A stretch of 64,000 nt of DNA from DAITPV01 sp050692555 (GCA_050692555.1 JBOGVS010000006.1:30735-94734); one strand, 5' to 3'. Counted from the first letter of the stretch, positions 1-7,923 are shown. Program-made: numbers and translations. The notes: generated by a model from the letters alone, not told the origin.

Positions 1-1
1 C

Positions 2-961
2 CTGCTGACCTCGCTGACCGGGGCGGAGGACGCCCTGGTGGTGAACAACAACGCCGCCGCGCTCCTGTTGGCCCTGGCGGGCCTGGCCAGGCGGAAGGAG
101 GTGCTGGTCTCCCGGGGCGAGCTGATCGAGATCGGCGGCGAGTTCCGTCTGCCGGACATCATGGCCGCCTCTGGAGCCCGTCTGGTGGAGGTGGGGACGA
201 CCAATCGGACCCGCCTGACGGACTACCGCCGGGCCCTCTCCGAGCGGACCGGCCTGATCCTCAGGGTCCATCCCAGCAACTACCGGGTGGTGGGGTTCAG
301 CCAGTCGCCGGGCCTGGGCGAGCTGGTGGGGCTGGCTGGCGGGGCCGGGGTGCCGCTCCTGTACGACATCGGGAGCGGGCTCCTGGATCGCTACCGAGGG
401 GTGCCGGCCGAGGAACCCTCCGCGGTGGAGGCCCTGTCTGGGGGCGCCGACCTGGTGTGCTTCTCCGGGGACAAGCTGCTCGGGGGCCCGCAGGCCGGGG
501 TGATCCTGGGGCGGGGAGACCTGGTGAAGCGGCTCCGGGGCCATCCGCTGGCCCGAACGCTGCGGGTGGACAAGATGACCGTGGCCGCCCTGGAGGCCGT
601 GCTCCGGCTGTACGCCACGGAACGCCGGGAGCAGCTCCCGGTGTGGCGAGCGATCGAGGAGCGACCGGCTCGGCTCCAGGCCCGGGCCGCGGCGCTGGCC
701 CGGACCCTGGGAGGGAGCACGGAGAAGGGGGAGGCGGTGGCCGGTGGCGGTTCGCTCCCCGGGTACGCCATCCCCTCCAGGGTGGTCCGGCTCGAGGTTG
801 CGGCCCCGGAACGCGTGGCGGCCCGGCTCCGCGTGGGCAACCCTCCGGTGTTCTGCCGGGTGGATCCGGGCGGCCTCCTCTTCGACCTCCGGACGGTGGA
901 CCCCGAGGACGACGAGCGGCTGGCGCGGGCGGTCCGGTACGCCCTGTCCCAGGATGCCTGA
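2..961 (+). CDS. selA: L-seryl-tRNA(Sec) selenium transferase, 5' partial
   Basis: SelA is the cytoplasmic PLP enzyme that converts Ser-tRNA(Sec) to Sec-tRNA(Sec) with selenophosphate. The reading frame is open to the left edge, so the N-terminus is outside the window. Visible SelA hallmarks are the NNNAAA stretch at the edge, SRGELIEIGG, VGTTNRT, and the PLP-lysine context SGDKLLGGPQAG at about 464-496. The stop overlaps the selB start by 8 bases (ATGCCTGA), so the two genes are very likely cotranscribed and translationally coupled. Identification is firm from motif content and from the selB neighbour. Confidence 0.95.
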   Translation: MLTSLTGAEDALVVNNNAAALLLALAGLARRKEVLVSRGELIEIGGEFRLPDIMAASGARLVEVGTTNRTRLTDYRRALSERTGLILRVHPSNYRVVGFSQSPGLGELVGLAGGAGVPLLYDIGSGLLDRYRGVPAEEPSAVEALSGGADLVCFSGDKLLGGPQAGVILGRGDLVKRLRGHPLARTLRVDKMTVAALEAVLRLYATERREQLPVWRAIEERPARLQARAAALARTLGGSTEKGEAVAGGGSLPGYAIPSRVVRLEVAAPERVAARLRVGNPPVFCRVDPGGLLFDLRTVDPEDDERLARAVRYALSQDA

Positions 962-2810
962 GCCCGGCCCCCTGCACGTGGTGGCCACGGCCGGCCACGT
1001 GGACCACGGGAAGTCCTCGCTGATCGTCCGACTCACCGGCATCGATCCCGACCGGTGGGAGGAGGAGAAGCGCCGGGGCCTGACCATCGATCTGGGGTTC
1101 GCCTGGTGCACCCTCCCCTCCGGCCGGGAGATCGGGTTCGTGGACGTGCCCGGCCACGAGCGGTTCGTACGGAACATGCTGGCGGGCGTTGGTCCGGTCC
1201 GCCTCGTCCTCCTGGTGGTGGCCGCCGACGAGGGGTGGAAGCCGCAGTCCGAGGAGCACCTGTCGATCGTCGACGTCCTGGGGGCCGAGCGCGGCGTGGT
1301 GGCCCTCACCAAGCGGGACCTGGTCGACGACGCGCTACTGGCCCAGCGGCAGGAGGAGGTCCGGGAGCGTCTGGCCGGGACCGCCCTGGCCGAGGCTCCC
1401 CTCGTGGTCTGCTCCTCTCGGACGGGCGAGGGGGTGGACGAGCTGCGAGCCGCGCTCGACGAGCTGGTCGCCGCGGCCCCACCCCCGGAGGACCTGGGCC
1501 GCCCGAGGATCCACCTCGACCGCTCGTTCACGATCCGGGGCGCGGGAACCGTGGTCACCGGGACGCTCACGGGTGGGACGCTGGCGCCGGGCGACGAGGT
1601 GGTGATCCATCCCACCGGGCTGCGAGCCCGGATCCGCTCGCTACAGACGCACCGGCGGCCGGTGCAGGTCGCTCGCCCGGTGTCTCGGGTGGCGGCGAAC
1701 CTGGCGGCCACCACCAAGGACGAGGTGGAGCGCGGCGACGTGCTCACCCGCCCGGGTCAGTGGCGGCCCACCGCCTTGCTCGAGGCCCGGTTGGTCCCGG
1801 TCCGGAGCCTCGGCCATCGGTTGACCGGTCGAGGGGCGTACAAGCTGTACGCGGGCTCAGCCGAACGGGACGCCCGGCTCCGGTTCTACGGGGAGAGCGG
1901 CCTGGTCCGGATCAGGCTCTCGCGGGCAATCGTGGCGGAGGTCGGGGACCGGTTCGTGCTCCGCGAGGCCGGCCGGCGGGAAACCGTGGCCGGCGGAGTG
2001 GTGCTGGACACCGATCCCCCGGCCCGCCCCGGGGCCGACGCGGACGCGGCGGCCCGCCTGGAACGCCGAGAACGCGCCACCCGCGACGACATGGCGACCG
2101 TAGTCGTGACGGAGCGAGGAGCGGTGCGCGCCGCGGACCTCGGCGTCCTGGCCGGCTCATCTGCCAGCTCACCACGAGCCGAGCGGGTGGGCCCGTGGTG
2201 GGTGGCGGAGGACCACCTCGCGGAGCTCCGGCAGGCTGCCGTGGGGGCGCTGGAGGCCTTCCATCGGGACCGTCCGCTCCAAGCGGGGATCGACGGCGCC
2301 GACCTCCGTCGGGCGCTCGAGGCATCATCGCGCGACCTGGCCCCGGTACTCGAGCAGGGCCTGGCCGCCGAGGTGCTCGCGCTCCTGGAGCGGGAGGGGG
2401 TGACCGCCCGTGACGGGAACACGGTCCGGCTGGCCTCGCACCGAGTCAGCCTGGGGGCCCGGGAGAACGACGCTCGGCGCTTGGTCGACGCGGTGAGCGC
2501 CGGAGAGCCTACCCCTCCGACGGTCTCGGACCTCGTGGCCCAGGGGTTCGACCACGAGCTGATCGAAGCCTGCGCGGCCACCGGACGCCTGGCCCGGGTG
2601 TCGCCCGAGCTGGTCACCACTCCGTTGTTCCTGAACCGAGCGGAGAAAGTAGCCACGGCCGAAGCGGCGAAACCCGAGGGGCTGACCGTGAGCCGGTTCC
2701 GGGAGCTGCTGGGGACCACCCGGAAGTACGCTCTCCCGATCCTGGAGTCCTTCGACCGCCGGGGCCTCACCCGACGGGACGGCGACGTCCGCCGCCCGGG
2801 CACCGGCTGA
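954..2810 (+). CDS. selB: Selenocysteine-specific elongation factor SelB
   Basis: SelB is a GTPase that delivers Sec-tRNA(Sec) to the ribosome at UGA codons followed by a SECIS hairpin. The 618-residue length fits the family. The G domain shows GHVDHGKS (G1, residues 14-21), DVPGHE (G3) and TKRD (G4), followed by EF-Tu-like barrels and a long C-terminal part that in the family forms winged helices binding SECIS RNA. The ATG at 954 sits inside the selA stop region and gives MPEPGPLHVVATAGHVDHGK, the natural N-terminus. Longer open frames upstream run antisense or out of frame with selA and are not used. No tRNA-Sec gene and no convincing selenoprotein gene is visible in this window. Confidence 0.96.
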   Translation: MPEPGPLHVVATAGHVDHGKSSLIVRLTGIDPDRWEEEKRRGLTIDLGFAWCTLPSGREIGFVDVPGHERFVRNMLAGVGPVRLVLLVVAADEGWKPQSEEHLSIVDVLGAERGVVALTKRDLVDDALLAQRQEEVRERLAGTALAEAPLVVCSSRTGEGVDELRAALDELVAAAPPPEDLGRPRIHLDRSFTIRGAGTVVTGTLTGGTLAPGDEVVIHPTGLRARIRSLQTHRRPVQVARPVSRVAANLAATTKDEVERGDVLTRPGQWRPTALLEARLVPVRSLGHRLTGRGAYKLYAGSAERDARLRFYGESGLVRIRLSRAIVAEVGDRFVLREAGRRETVAGGVVLDTDPPARPGADADAAARLERRERATRDDMATVVVTERGAVRAADLGVLAGSSASSPRAERVGPWWVAEDHLAELRQAAVGALEAFHRDRPLQAGIDGADLRRALEASSRDLAPVLEQGLAAEVLALLEREGVTARDGNTVRLASHRVSLGARENDARRLVDAVSAGEPTPPTVSDLVAQGFDHELIEACAATGRLARVSPELVTTPLFLNRAEKVATAEAAKPEGLTVSRFRELLGTTRKYALPILESFDRRGLTRRDGDVRRPGTG

Positions 2811-2820
2811 GGAGGGTTAG

Positions 2821-3233
2821 ATGGTGCGAATGAACCGGATCCTGCTGGTGCTTTCGATCGCTGCCGCGTTGCTTCCTGCCACGATCCGCCCCGCGTCGGC
2901 ATGCAGTTGCGCGGCGGTGTCGCCCGAGGACCTGGCCAAGGGTGCCAAGGTCGTGTTCACCGGATGGGCCCGCTCGGTCACCGACGACGGAACCACCCTC
3001 GCCACCCGCTTCAGGGCGAGGATCGTCTACAAGGGATCGGTCCCCGCCATCTCGATGTCGTCACCTCGAACCAGTCGGGAGCGTGCGGCTTCCCGTTCCG
3101 CGAGGGGGAGCGATACACGGAGTTCGGCAGCAAGGTCCGGAACCGTGAGATGAGCACCAATCTCTGTGAAGCCACGAAGCGGGGAGGGATCCATCCCGCC
3201 AAGTTCGGACTCCCCCGCGGCACCCGGAAGTAG
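2821..3233 (+). pseudogene. Secreted CSCA-type (TIMP-like) protein, frameshifted
   Basis: The ATG at 2821 has a good ribosome site (GAGGAGG, 5 bases away). It encodes a signal peptide ending in RPASA, then CSCAAVSPEDLAKGAKVVF, which resembles small secreted proteins with an N-terminal Cys-x-Cys (NTR/TIMP-like fold). The first frame is sensible up to about 3047 (IVYKGSVPA). From about 3048 the family pattern continues one frame away as LDVVTSNQSGACGFPF, GERY and MSTNLCEATKRGG, ending at 3233. A single missing base near 3045-3050 explains this. It is either a recent pseudogene or a sequencing error. Function is unknown; the protein would be extracytoplasmic. It follows selB by 10 bases and may be in the same transcript. 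Confidence 0.7.
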
Positions 3234-3266
3234 CCCGCCGAGGGGTCTGCTGGAGGCTCGGCCGGA

Positions 3267-3284
3267 TATAGCCAACTGGCTATA
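3267..3284. promoter_or_regulatory. 18-bp palindromic operator-like site, copy 1
   Basis: TATAGCCAACTGGCTATA is an inverted repeat with 8-bp arms and a 2-bp centre. It lies 83 bases before the ATG of the XRE-type gene at 3368. An identical 18-mer occurs at 25983-26000, 82 bases before another gene. Exact recurrence of an AT-rich palindrome in GC-rich DNA suggests a transcription-factor site; the XRE protein encoded next to copy 1 is the obvious candidate binder (inference). Confidence 0.6.
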
Positions 3285-3367
3285 AGAGCTCGACACACCC
3301 ACCGCCCCCCAGCCCGGCCTCCGTGTCACCGCCCGGCGGTACGGTTCCGCGAGCCTCAAGCAAACCG

Positions 3368-4054
3368 ATGGACGCCGGAAGGATCCTGAGTGACGCGCGA
3401 CGGAGGGCCGGGCTGACCCAGACCGAGCTGGCCGGGCTGGCCGGGGTGCCGCAGGTAACGGTCTCTCGGATCGAGCGCCGGACCCGGGTCCCGCGTGTCG
3501 ACACGCTGGACCGGCTCCTGGAGGCCTGCGGGGCGGGTCTGATCCTCACCCGCCGGCTCGGGCTCGAAGTGGATCGCGAGCCGATCCGCCCGGTCCTGGC
3601 CCTCTCGCCGCAGCAACGGCTACGAGGTGGATCCCTGGGGATCCTGGCCATGCTGGCGGTCAGGCGGGTGCGGTTCGTCGTGATCGGCCTAACGGCCGAA
3701 CGGCTGCACGGCGCACCCGCTCCAACCGATGAGGTGGCGGGCTGTGCTCCAGCGCACCACGACAACGGGCGACGGGTGGAGGCCGTGCTCCGGCAATTGC
3801 GGCAATGGCGGATCGGCTACAGCACGCTTCGGTGGCGCCGGATGCCGCCACCACCCTTCGGTTCCTACGGCGAGCTGGCAAAGGGCGCCGACCGGGTGAC
3901 GGTCCGCGGCCGGCGCATAACCGTCGCCTCCCTGGACGACCTGATAAGGATCCGGTTGGCGGCCCGTTCATCCGGTCACCGCGAACAAGCAGAGGTCCTG
4001 GGCGCGGTTCGGGACGCAACCGACGCCCGTGCCCCTAAGCCAGCTCGGCGATGA
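3368..4054 (+). CDS. XRE helix-turn-helix protein with nucleotidyltransferase-like C-terminal part
   Basis: The N-terminus (about residues 5-60) is an XRE/HTH_3 domain: RRRAGLTQTELAGLAGVPQ followed by VSRIERRTRVPRVDTLDRLL. The remainder resembles the nucleotidyltransferase-like domain of AbiEii/MNT-type toxin-antitoxin proteins (VRRVRFVVIGLTAERLHG, later VASLDDLIRIRLAARSSGHRE). The usual GSxxxxxxDxD catalytic signature is not clear, so activity is doubtful. I chose ATG 3368 because the HTH begins soon after it; GTG 3323 would add 15 residues with no family support. No ribosome site is evident. The 3' end overlaps the convergent RidA gene by 20 bases. An identical palindrome upstream suggests autoregulation. 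It could be a stand-alone regulator or an antitoxin-toxin fusion. Confidence 0.65.
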   Translation: MDAGRILSDARRRAGLTQTELAGLAGVPQVTVSRIERRTRVPRVDTLDRLLEACGAGLILTRRLGLEVDREPIRPVLALSPQQRLRGGSLGILAMLAVRRVRFVVIGLTAERLHGAPAPTDEVAGCAPAHHDNGRRVEAVLRQLRQWRIGYSTLRWRRMPPPPFGSYGELAKGADRVTVRGRRITVASLDDLIRIRLAARSSGHREQAEVLGAVRDATDARAPKPARR

Positions 4055-4493
4055 CCTCGACCTCGACGGGAACGCCCAGGGGCAGGACCGGGACCCCCAC
4101 GGCCGAGCGGGCGTGCTTCCCGGCGTCGCCGAACACCTCGATCAGGAGATCACTGGCGCCGTTGGCCACCTTGGGCTGCTCAACGAAGTCCGCAGCCGAG
4201 GACACGAACACCGTCACCTTGACGATCCCGTGCACCCCGTCCAAAGAGCCAATCTCCGACTGAAGGACGGCCAGGGCCTGGAGGGCGCACCGGCGGGCCC
4301 AGGACGCCCCCTCCTCGGTCGAGAGATCCTCCCCCAGGCGCCCGGTGACCATGGGCTTACCGGCATCGAGGGGGACCTGCCCCGCCACGAACGCCAGTCC
4401 CCCGGCCACGGCAACAGGGACGTAGGAGGCCACGGGCGCAGCGACGGCGGGGAGCTCGATCCCGAGCTCCCGGAGGCGATCCGAGGCGGTCAG
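4035..4493 (-). CDS. RidA/YjgF-family protein (enamine/imine deaminase-like)
   Basis: Rid proteins hydrolyse reactive enamine/imine intermediates; this one belongs to the subgroup with AYVP...GQVPL near the start and RSAVGVPVLPLGVPVEVEV at the end. The first ATG/GTG is GTG 4433, but conserved family residues (RLRELGIELPAVAAPVASYVP) are encoded upstream of it, back to the whiB stop. The only start-like codon there is CTG 4493, so I extend to it; no Shine-Dalgarno is visible. The gene lies in the same frame as whiB, separated by the whiB TGA and one ACC codon, so translation is probably coupled. A 9-bp-stem hairpin (4450-4471) lies over its 5' region. Function is confident at family level; the start is uncertain. 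Confidence 0.8.
   Translation of the reverse strand: MTASDRLRELGIELPAVAAPVASYVPVAVAGGLAFVAGQVPLDAGKPMVTGRLGEDLSTEEGASWARRCALQALAVLQSEIGSLDGVHGIVKVTVFVSSAADFVEQPKVANGASDLLIEVFGDAGKHARSAVGVPVLPLGVPVEVEVIAELA
4450..4471 (-). promoter_or_regulatory. Perfect 9-bp stem, GGAT loop, at the whiB-ridA junction
   Basis: On the minus strand GGGAGCTCG-GGAT-CGAGCTCCC forms a perfect 9-bp stem with a tetraloop, starting about 25 bases after the whiB TGA and lying within the ridA coding start. It has no U-tract, so it is not a classical terminator; attenuation or translational control is possible (inference). Confidence 0.4.
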
Positions 4494-4496
4494 GGT

Positions 4497-4793
4497 TCAG
4501 CCGGCCCGGCGGGCCTCGCGCTCGCGCTCCCGGATGATGGCCTTACGCTCGACCTCGTTCAGGCCGCCCCAGATACCGTGGGACTCACGGTTGCGCAGCG
4601 CGTAATCCAGGCACTCCACCCGGACGGGGCACCGGGCACAGATCCTCTTGGCCCGGGACTCCCGGGCCTCCTTCTCTTCCTTGCGTTCGAAGTAGTTGGG
4701 CGCGAAGAACAGCTCCGAGTCCTCGCCGCGGCACGCGGCCTCGTACTGCCATCCGATGTCCCACTCGTTCGCTACCATCGCGGCGTCGGCCAT
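4497..4793 (-). CDS. WhiB-family Fe-S transcriptional regulator
   Basis: WhiB-like proteins are actinobacterial regulators that bind a [4Fe-4S] cluster and the sigma factor. The 98-residue product has four cysteines: C21 (AACRGED), then ICARCP and VECLDYAL (C52, C55, C61). After these come the family turn GIWGGLNE and a basic C-terminus (EREREARRAG). ATG 4793 is preceded by AAGGAGG at good spacing. The gene is read away from the SufR-like regulator at 5022, and ridA follows in the same frame. The much longer open frame running upstream to 5663 is antisense to that regulator and is not coding. Which WhiB subgroup it belongs to cannot be decided here; its shortness resembles WhiB1/WhiB2-type proteins. 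Confidence 0.95.
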   Translation of the reverse strand: MADAAMVANEWDIGWQYEAACRGEDSELFFAPNYFERKEEKEARESRAKRICARCPVRVECLDYALRNRESHGIWGGLNEVERKAIIREREREARRAG

Positions 4794-5009
4794 CGGGCCG
4801 ATCCTCCTTCGGTTCTTCGTCACAAGAACCCCCGGCGGTTTCGTCCCCTTCCGGGGCCGGGGGCCTATTGATTTCTCCAATATCTCCTGTGCTAATGGTC
4901 CGTGTGTCACGTTACCAGGGACCCCTTCTTCTTGTAAAGACCCCAACGAAGGGGCCCGCGAGCAGGGCCTTTGCACCCGGAAGGCCACCCCGGCCTCGGG
5001 GCCAAGGTC

Positions 5010-5015
5010 TATCAT
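5010..5015 (+). promoter_or_regulatory. -10 box (TATCAT) for a leaderless gene
   Basis: TATCAT lies 6 bases before GTG 5022 and there is no ribosome site, the layout of a leaderless actinobacterial promoter. No clear -35 is seen. Confidence 0.45.
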
Positions 5016-5021
5016 CGGCGG

Positions 5022-5711
5022 GTGGAGCGGCTCACCGTGGAGGGCTTCGACCGGCTGTACGAAACGGCGAGGGCGCTGGGGGAGGAGACCCGGTTCGGCA
5101 TCTACCGAGAAGTGTGCACCTCCCCCGAGCCTATATCGGTGAGCGCCCTGGCCACCGCCTTCTCCCTTCACCCCAACGCGATCCGCCAGCACCTGGCTCG
5201 CCTCGAGCAGGCCGGGCTGCTGGTCTCCCGCGCCGAGCGCGGCGGCGGCGGAGCGGGCCGGCCCAGGCGGCTGTACAGGCCGAGCCCCCAACCGATCGAC
5301 TTCACCCATCCCCCCCGGTCCATGCGCTCGCTGGTGACGATGCTGGCCGGAGCGATCGACTCCCTTCCGTCGGACGAGAAGACCCTGGTGGCGTTCGGAC
5401 GCTCGTGGGGCCGGACATGGGCAACCAAACGGAAGCGCGGCAACGGGTCCGTCCCTCGGAGCCGGCGCGGACGGGCTCAGTACCTCACCGTTGAGCTGCG
5501 CGACTGGGGGTGGGAGCCGGCGGCCATCCGGGAGAACGGCTCGGTGCGCCTCGTGACCGGCCGGTGCCTGTTCGACGACCTTGTCCCTCACTCCCCAGGC
5601 CGGTGCTGCGCCCTCGAGCAGGGACTGCTGACCGGGCTGGTGGAATCCCTGGTGAACGGCCACGCCAGGGTCAAGCGGGCTCAGGGCTGCAAGCTCGAAG
5701 TGGTGCTCTGA
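5022..5711 (+). CDS. SufR/ArsR-like winged-helix regulator with C-terminal cysteines
   Basis: The N-terminal 90 residues form a winged helix (ETRFGIYREV, LHPNAIRQHLARLEQAGLL, then RGGGGAGRPRRLYRPSP as the wing). The C-terminal half carries C, CC and C (GRCLFDDL, PGRCCALEQG, AQGCKLEVVL), a spacing like SufR-type regulators that ligate an Fe-S cluster and control Fe-S assembly genes. GTG 5022 is taken as the start because a TATCAT box lies 6 bases upstream (leaderless). It is divergent from whiB and converges with the slipin gene, overlapping it by 31 bases. No suf operon is next to it here, so the target is unknown; a redox- or metal-sensing role is inferred from the cysteines. Confidence 0.8.
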   Translation: MERLTVEGFDRLYETARALGEETRFGIYREVCTSPEPISVSALATAFSLHPNAIRQHLARLEQAGLLVSRAERGGGGAGRPRRLYRPSPQPIDFTHPPRSMRSLVTMLAGAIDSLPSDEKTLVAFGRSWGRTWATKRKRGNGSVPRSRRGRAQYLTVELRDWGWEPAAIRENGSVRLVTGRCLFDDLVPHSPGRCCALEQGLLTGLVESLVNGHARVKRAQGCKLEVVL

Positions 5712-6502
5712 GGGCTCTTCTGGCCGCCCCCCCGGCCGGACTCCATCTCCCGCATGGCGTCAATGAACGGGCCGAACAGCTCCACGGGGATCGGCAGCAC
5801 CAGCGTTGAGTTCTTCTCCGCAGCCACCTCCGTCATGGTCTGGAGCAATCGGAGCTGGTAGGCGATGGGGTGGCGGGCGATGACCTCGGCCGCCTGGGAC
5901 AGCTTCTCCGAGGCCTGGTACTCGCCCTCGGCGTTGATGACCTTGGCCCGGCGGGTCCGCTCGGCCTCCGCCTGACGGGCCATGGCCCGCTGCATGGTGT
6001 CCGGGAGGTCCACGTCCTTGATCTCCACCAGGGTGACCTTGACCCCCCACGGCTCGGTGAGCTCGTCGATCACGATCTGGAGCTGATCGTTGAGGGTCTC
6101 CCGCTTGGCCAGGAGCTCGTCGAGCTCCGCCTTGCCCAGGATCGATCGAAGGGTGGTCTGGGCGATCTGTGACGTGCCCAGCAGGTAGTTCTGGATCTCC
6201 ACGACCGCGCGCACCGGATCGACGACGTTGAAATAGATGACCGCGTCGACCCGGACCGTGACGTTGTCGCGGGTGATGATGTCTTGCGGCGGCACGTTCA
6301 TCGTCACGGTCTGGAGGTTGACCTTCACCATCCGGTCGATGAACGGGATGATGAAGAACAGCCCCGGTCCCTTGGCCCCCGCCAGCACCCGGCCGAGGCG
6401 GAAGATGACACCCCGCTCGTACTCCTGGACGATCCTGATGGCCTTCACCAGCAGGATCAGCAGCAGGAACACGATCACGCCGATGGTGATCAGCACCTCC
6501 AT
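5681..6502 (-). CDS. Slipin (SPFH/stomatin-family membrane protein)
   Basis: A 273-residue bacterial stomatin. An N-terminal membrane segment (residues about 3-20, VLITIGVIVFLLLILLV) is followed by the SPFH domain with RLGRVLAGAKGPGLFFIIPF, the NVPPQDIITRDNVTVRVDAV block and the EIKDVDLPDTMQRAMARQAE coiled-coil region. Slipins form oligomeric membrane scaffolds and are the usual partner of long-form NfeD, whose protease cleaves the slipin C-terminus in the archaeal example. That operon is present here, with nfeD upstream and only 4 bases between. The C-terminal tail is Gly/Ser/Gln-rich. The ATG at 6502 is well placed. Firm at family level. Confidence 0.93.
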   Translation of the reverse strand: MEVLITIGVIVFLLLILLVKAIRIVQEYERGVIFRLGRVLAGAKGPGLFFIIPFIDRMVKVNLQTVTMNVPPQDIITRDNVTVRVDAVIYFNVVDPVRAVVEIQNYLLGTSQIAQTTLRSILGKAELDELLAKRETLNDQLQIVIDELTEPWGVKVTLVEIKDVDLPDTMQRAMARQAEAERTRRAKVINAEGEYQASEKLSQAAEVIARHPIAYQLRLLQTMTEVAAEKNSTLVLPIPVELFGPFIDAMREMESGRGGGQKSPQSTTSSLQP

Positions 6503-6506
6503 CTGG

Positions 6507-7835
6507 TCACTCCTCCTCCTTCTCTTCCTGTTCTTCCGCCTGGACGATCAGCATCAGCCCGTCGATCCGGCGCACCCGGATCCGGGACCCGGCGGGGATC
6601 GGGCCGTTGAGCGCGCGAGCCTTCCACAGCGCCCCCTTCACCCACACCTGGCCTTCCGGTGAAAGGTCCGCCCGGGCCTCCCCGGGCAGCCCCACCATGC
6701 CCTCCTGACCGGTGAGTGCGGCCCGCCGTCGGGACCGGAGAGCCACGGTCATGGCGAACCCGAAGAACAGCACGCTGCCGAGGACCACCACCCCCACCAG
6801 CCAGGGGGAGACCGCGATCTCCGGGGAGACCCCGGCGAACAGCAGCAGCGACCCGACGGCCAGGGCGATGGCTCCTCCGGCGGTGAACACCCCCAGGCCG
6901 GCGGTGAACACGTCGATGGTGAACAGCACCAGACCCAGGACCAGGAGGGCCAGGCCGGCGACGCTCACCGGGAGGACCGACAACGCGTACAGGGCCAGGA
7001 CGATGGCCACCGCGCCGCCGATTCCGGCCACCCCCAGGCCAGGCTGCGAGAGCTCGAACACGATGGCCCAGAACCCCAGGACCAGGAAGAGGTAGGCCAC
7101 CGTGGGGTTGGTGACCGCGTGGAGGATCCGGGCGATCAGCCCGGGCTGGTGGAAGCGGATGGTGACCGGCCGTTCCTCCGTGGCCTGGGTGACCAGGGTC
7201 CGGGGCCCCGCGATGGTCTCCACCTCAAGGCCGTCGAGGTCCCTGAGCAGCTCGGTGAGGGACACCGCCACCAGCTCGACCACTCCCCGGGCCTCCGCCT
7301 CCTCCGCGGTCAGGGCCTCGCTTTCCCGCACGGTGGCCTCGGCGAACTCCACGTCGCGGCCTCGTTCCTCGGCCAGGCTGCGCAGGAGGGCGGCGGCGTC
7401 GTTGACGGCCTTCTCCTCCGTGGCCCCCGACAGCTCACCGCCGAGGTCCACGGGATGGGCCGCGCCCAGGTTCGTGGCCGGGGCCATGGCGGCCACGTGC
7501 GAGGCGTACACCAGGAACACCCCCGCGGAAGCGGCCCCGGCGCCCGGCGGACCGACCCACACGACCACAGGGACCGGTGACGTGGTGATCTCCTGGACCA
7601 TGTCCCGCATTGACACGTCGAGGCCGCCGGGGGTGTCGAGCTGGATGATCACGGCGCCGGCGCCTTCGTCGGCCGCCCGCTCGAGCTCCGTGGACAGGTA
7701 CCCGGCGGAGGTGGGATCGATCACGCCCTCGAGCTCCACCACTTCGACCACGTGTCGGTCCTGTGCCCAGGTCGATGGGCCGGTGCTGAGGAGGAGCGCC
7801 GCCGCCGCCAGGCAGCCCAGCGCCAGTCGTCTCAC
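6507..7835 (-). CDS. Long-form NfeD: membrane-bound ClpP-like serine protease
   Basis: The 442-residue protein starts at GTG 7835, giving a signal peptide (RRLALGCLAAAALLL...). A ClpP/crotonase-fold protease domain follows, with the nucleophile in GAASAGVF and a likely catalytic lysine in EEKAVNDAAA (Ser-Lys dyad known from the archaeal homologue). Then come about five membrane segments (residues ~230-370) and a C-terminal OB-fold NfeD domain (TGQEGMVGLPGEAR, VRRIDGLMLIV). It is the first gene of the nfeD-slipin operon and is divergent from the PBP gene. A TACGAT box lies 10 bases before the start. The longer frame to 7886 has no signal-peptide logic and is not used. Role: membrane protein quality control, probably with the slipin. 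Confidence 0.92.
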   Translation of the reverse strand: MRRLALGCLAAAALLLSTGPSTWAQDRHVVEVVELEGVIDPTSAGYLSTELERAADEGAGAVIIQLDTPGGLDVSMRDMVQEITTSPVPVVVWVGPPGAGAASAGVFLVYASHVAAMAPATNLGAAHPVDLGGELSGATEEKAVNDAAALLRSLAEERGRDVEFAEATVRESEALTAEEAEARGVVELVAVSLTELLRDLDGLEVETIAGPRTLVTQATEERPVTIRFHQPGLIARILHAVTNPTVAYLFLVLGFWAIVFELSQPGLGVAGIGGAVAIVLALYALSVLPVSVAGLALLVLGLVLFTIDVFTAGLGVFTAGGAIALAVGSLLLFAGVSPEIAVSPWLVGVVVLGSVLFFGFAMTVALRSRRRAALTGQEGMVGLPGEARADLSPEGQVWVKGALWKARALNGPIPAGSRIRVRRIDGLMLIVQAEEQEEKEEE

Positions 7836-7923
7836 GTCGGGGCCGATCGTACCAAGGGGCCGCCAACTGCACCCTCCAGGGTTCATGGAGGTTTATCCTT
7901 GCTTCGTCCCGAACCCTTCTTCC

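Noticed and set aside
297..1259. Minus-strand frame over the selA/selB junction
   Set aside because: Low-complexity Pro/Gly/Arg translation typical of an antisense shadow.
3165..4038. Additional small frames around the XRE gene
   Set aside because: They lack ribosome sites and domain content and are explained by the XRE frame.
4450..4499. Possible SECIS element after the whiB TGA (selenocysteine read-through into ridA)
   Set aside because: The hairpin loop lies about 34 bases past the TGA, farther than usual for bacterial SECIS, and a WhiB-RidA selenoprotein has no precedent I know. Kept only as a hairpin.
4794..5663. N-terminal extension of whiB to 5663
   Set aside because: It is antisense to the SufR-like gene, and ATG 4793 has a clear ribosome site.
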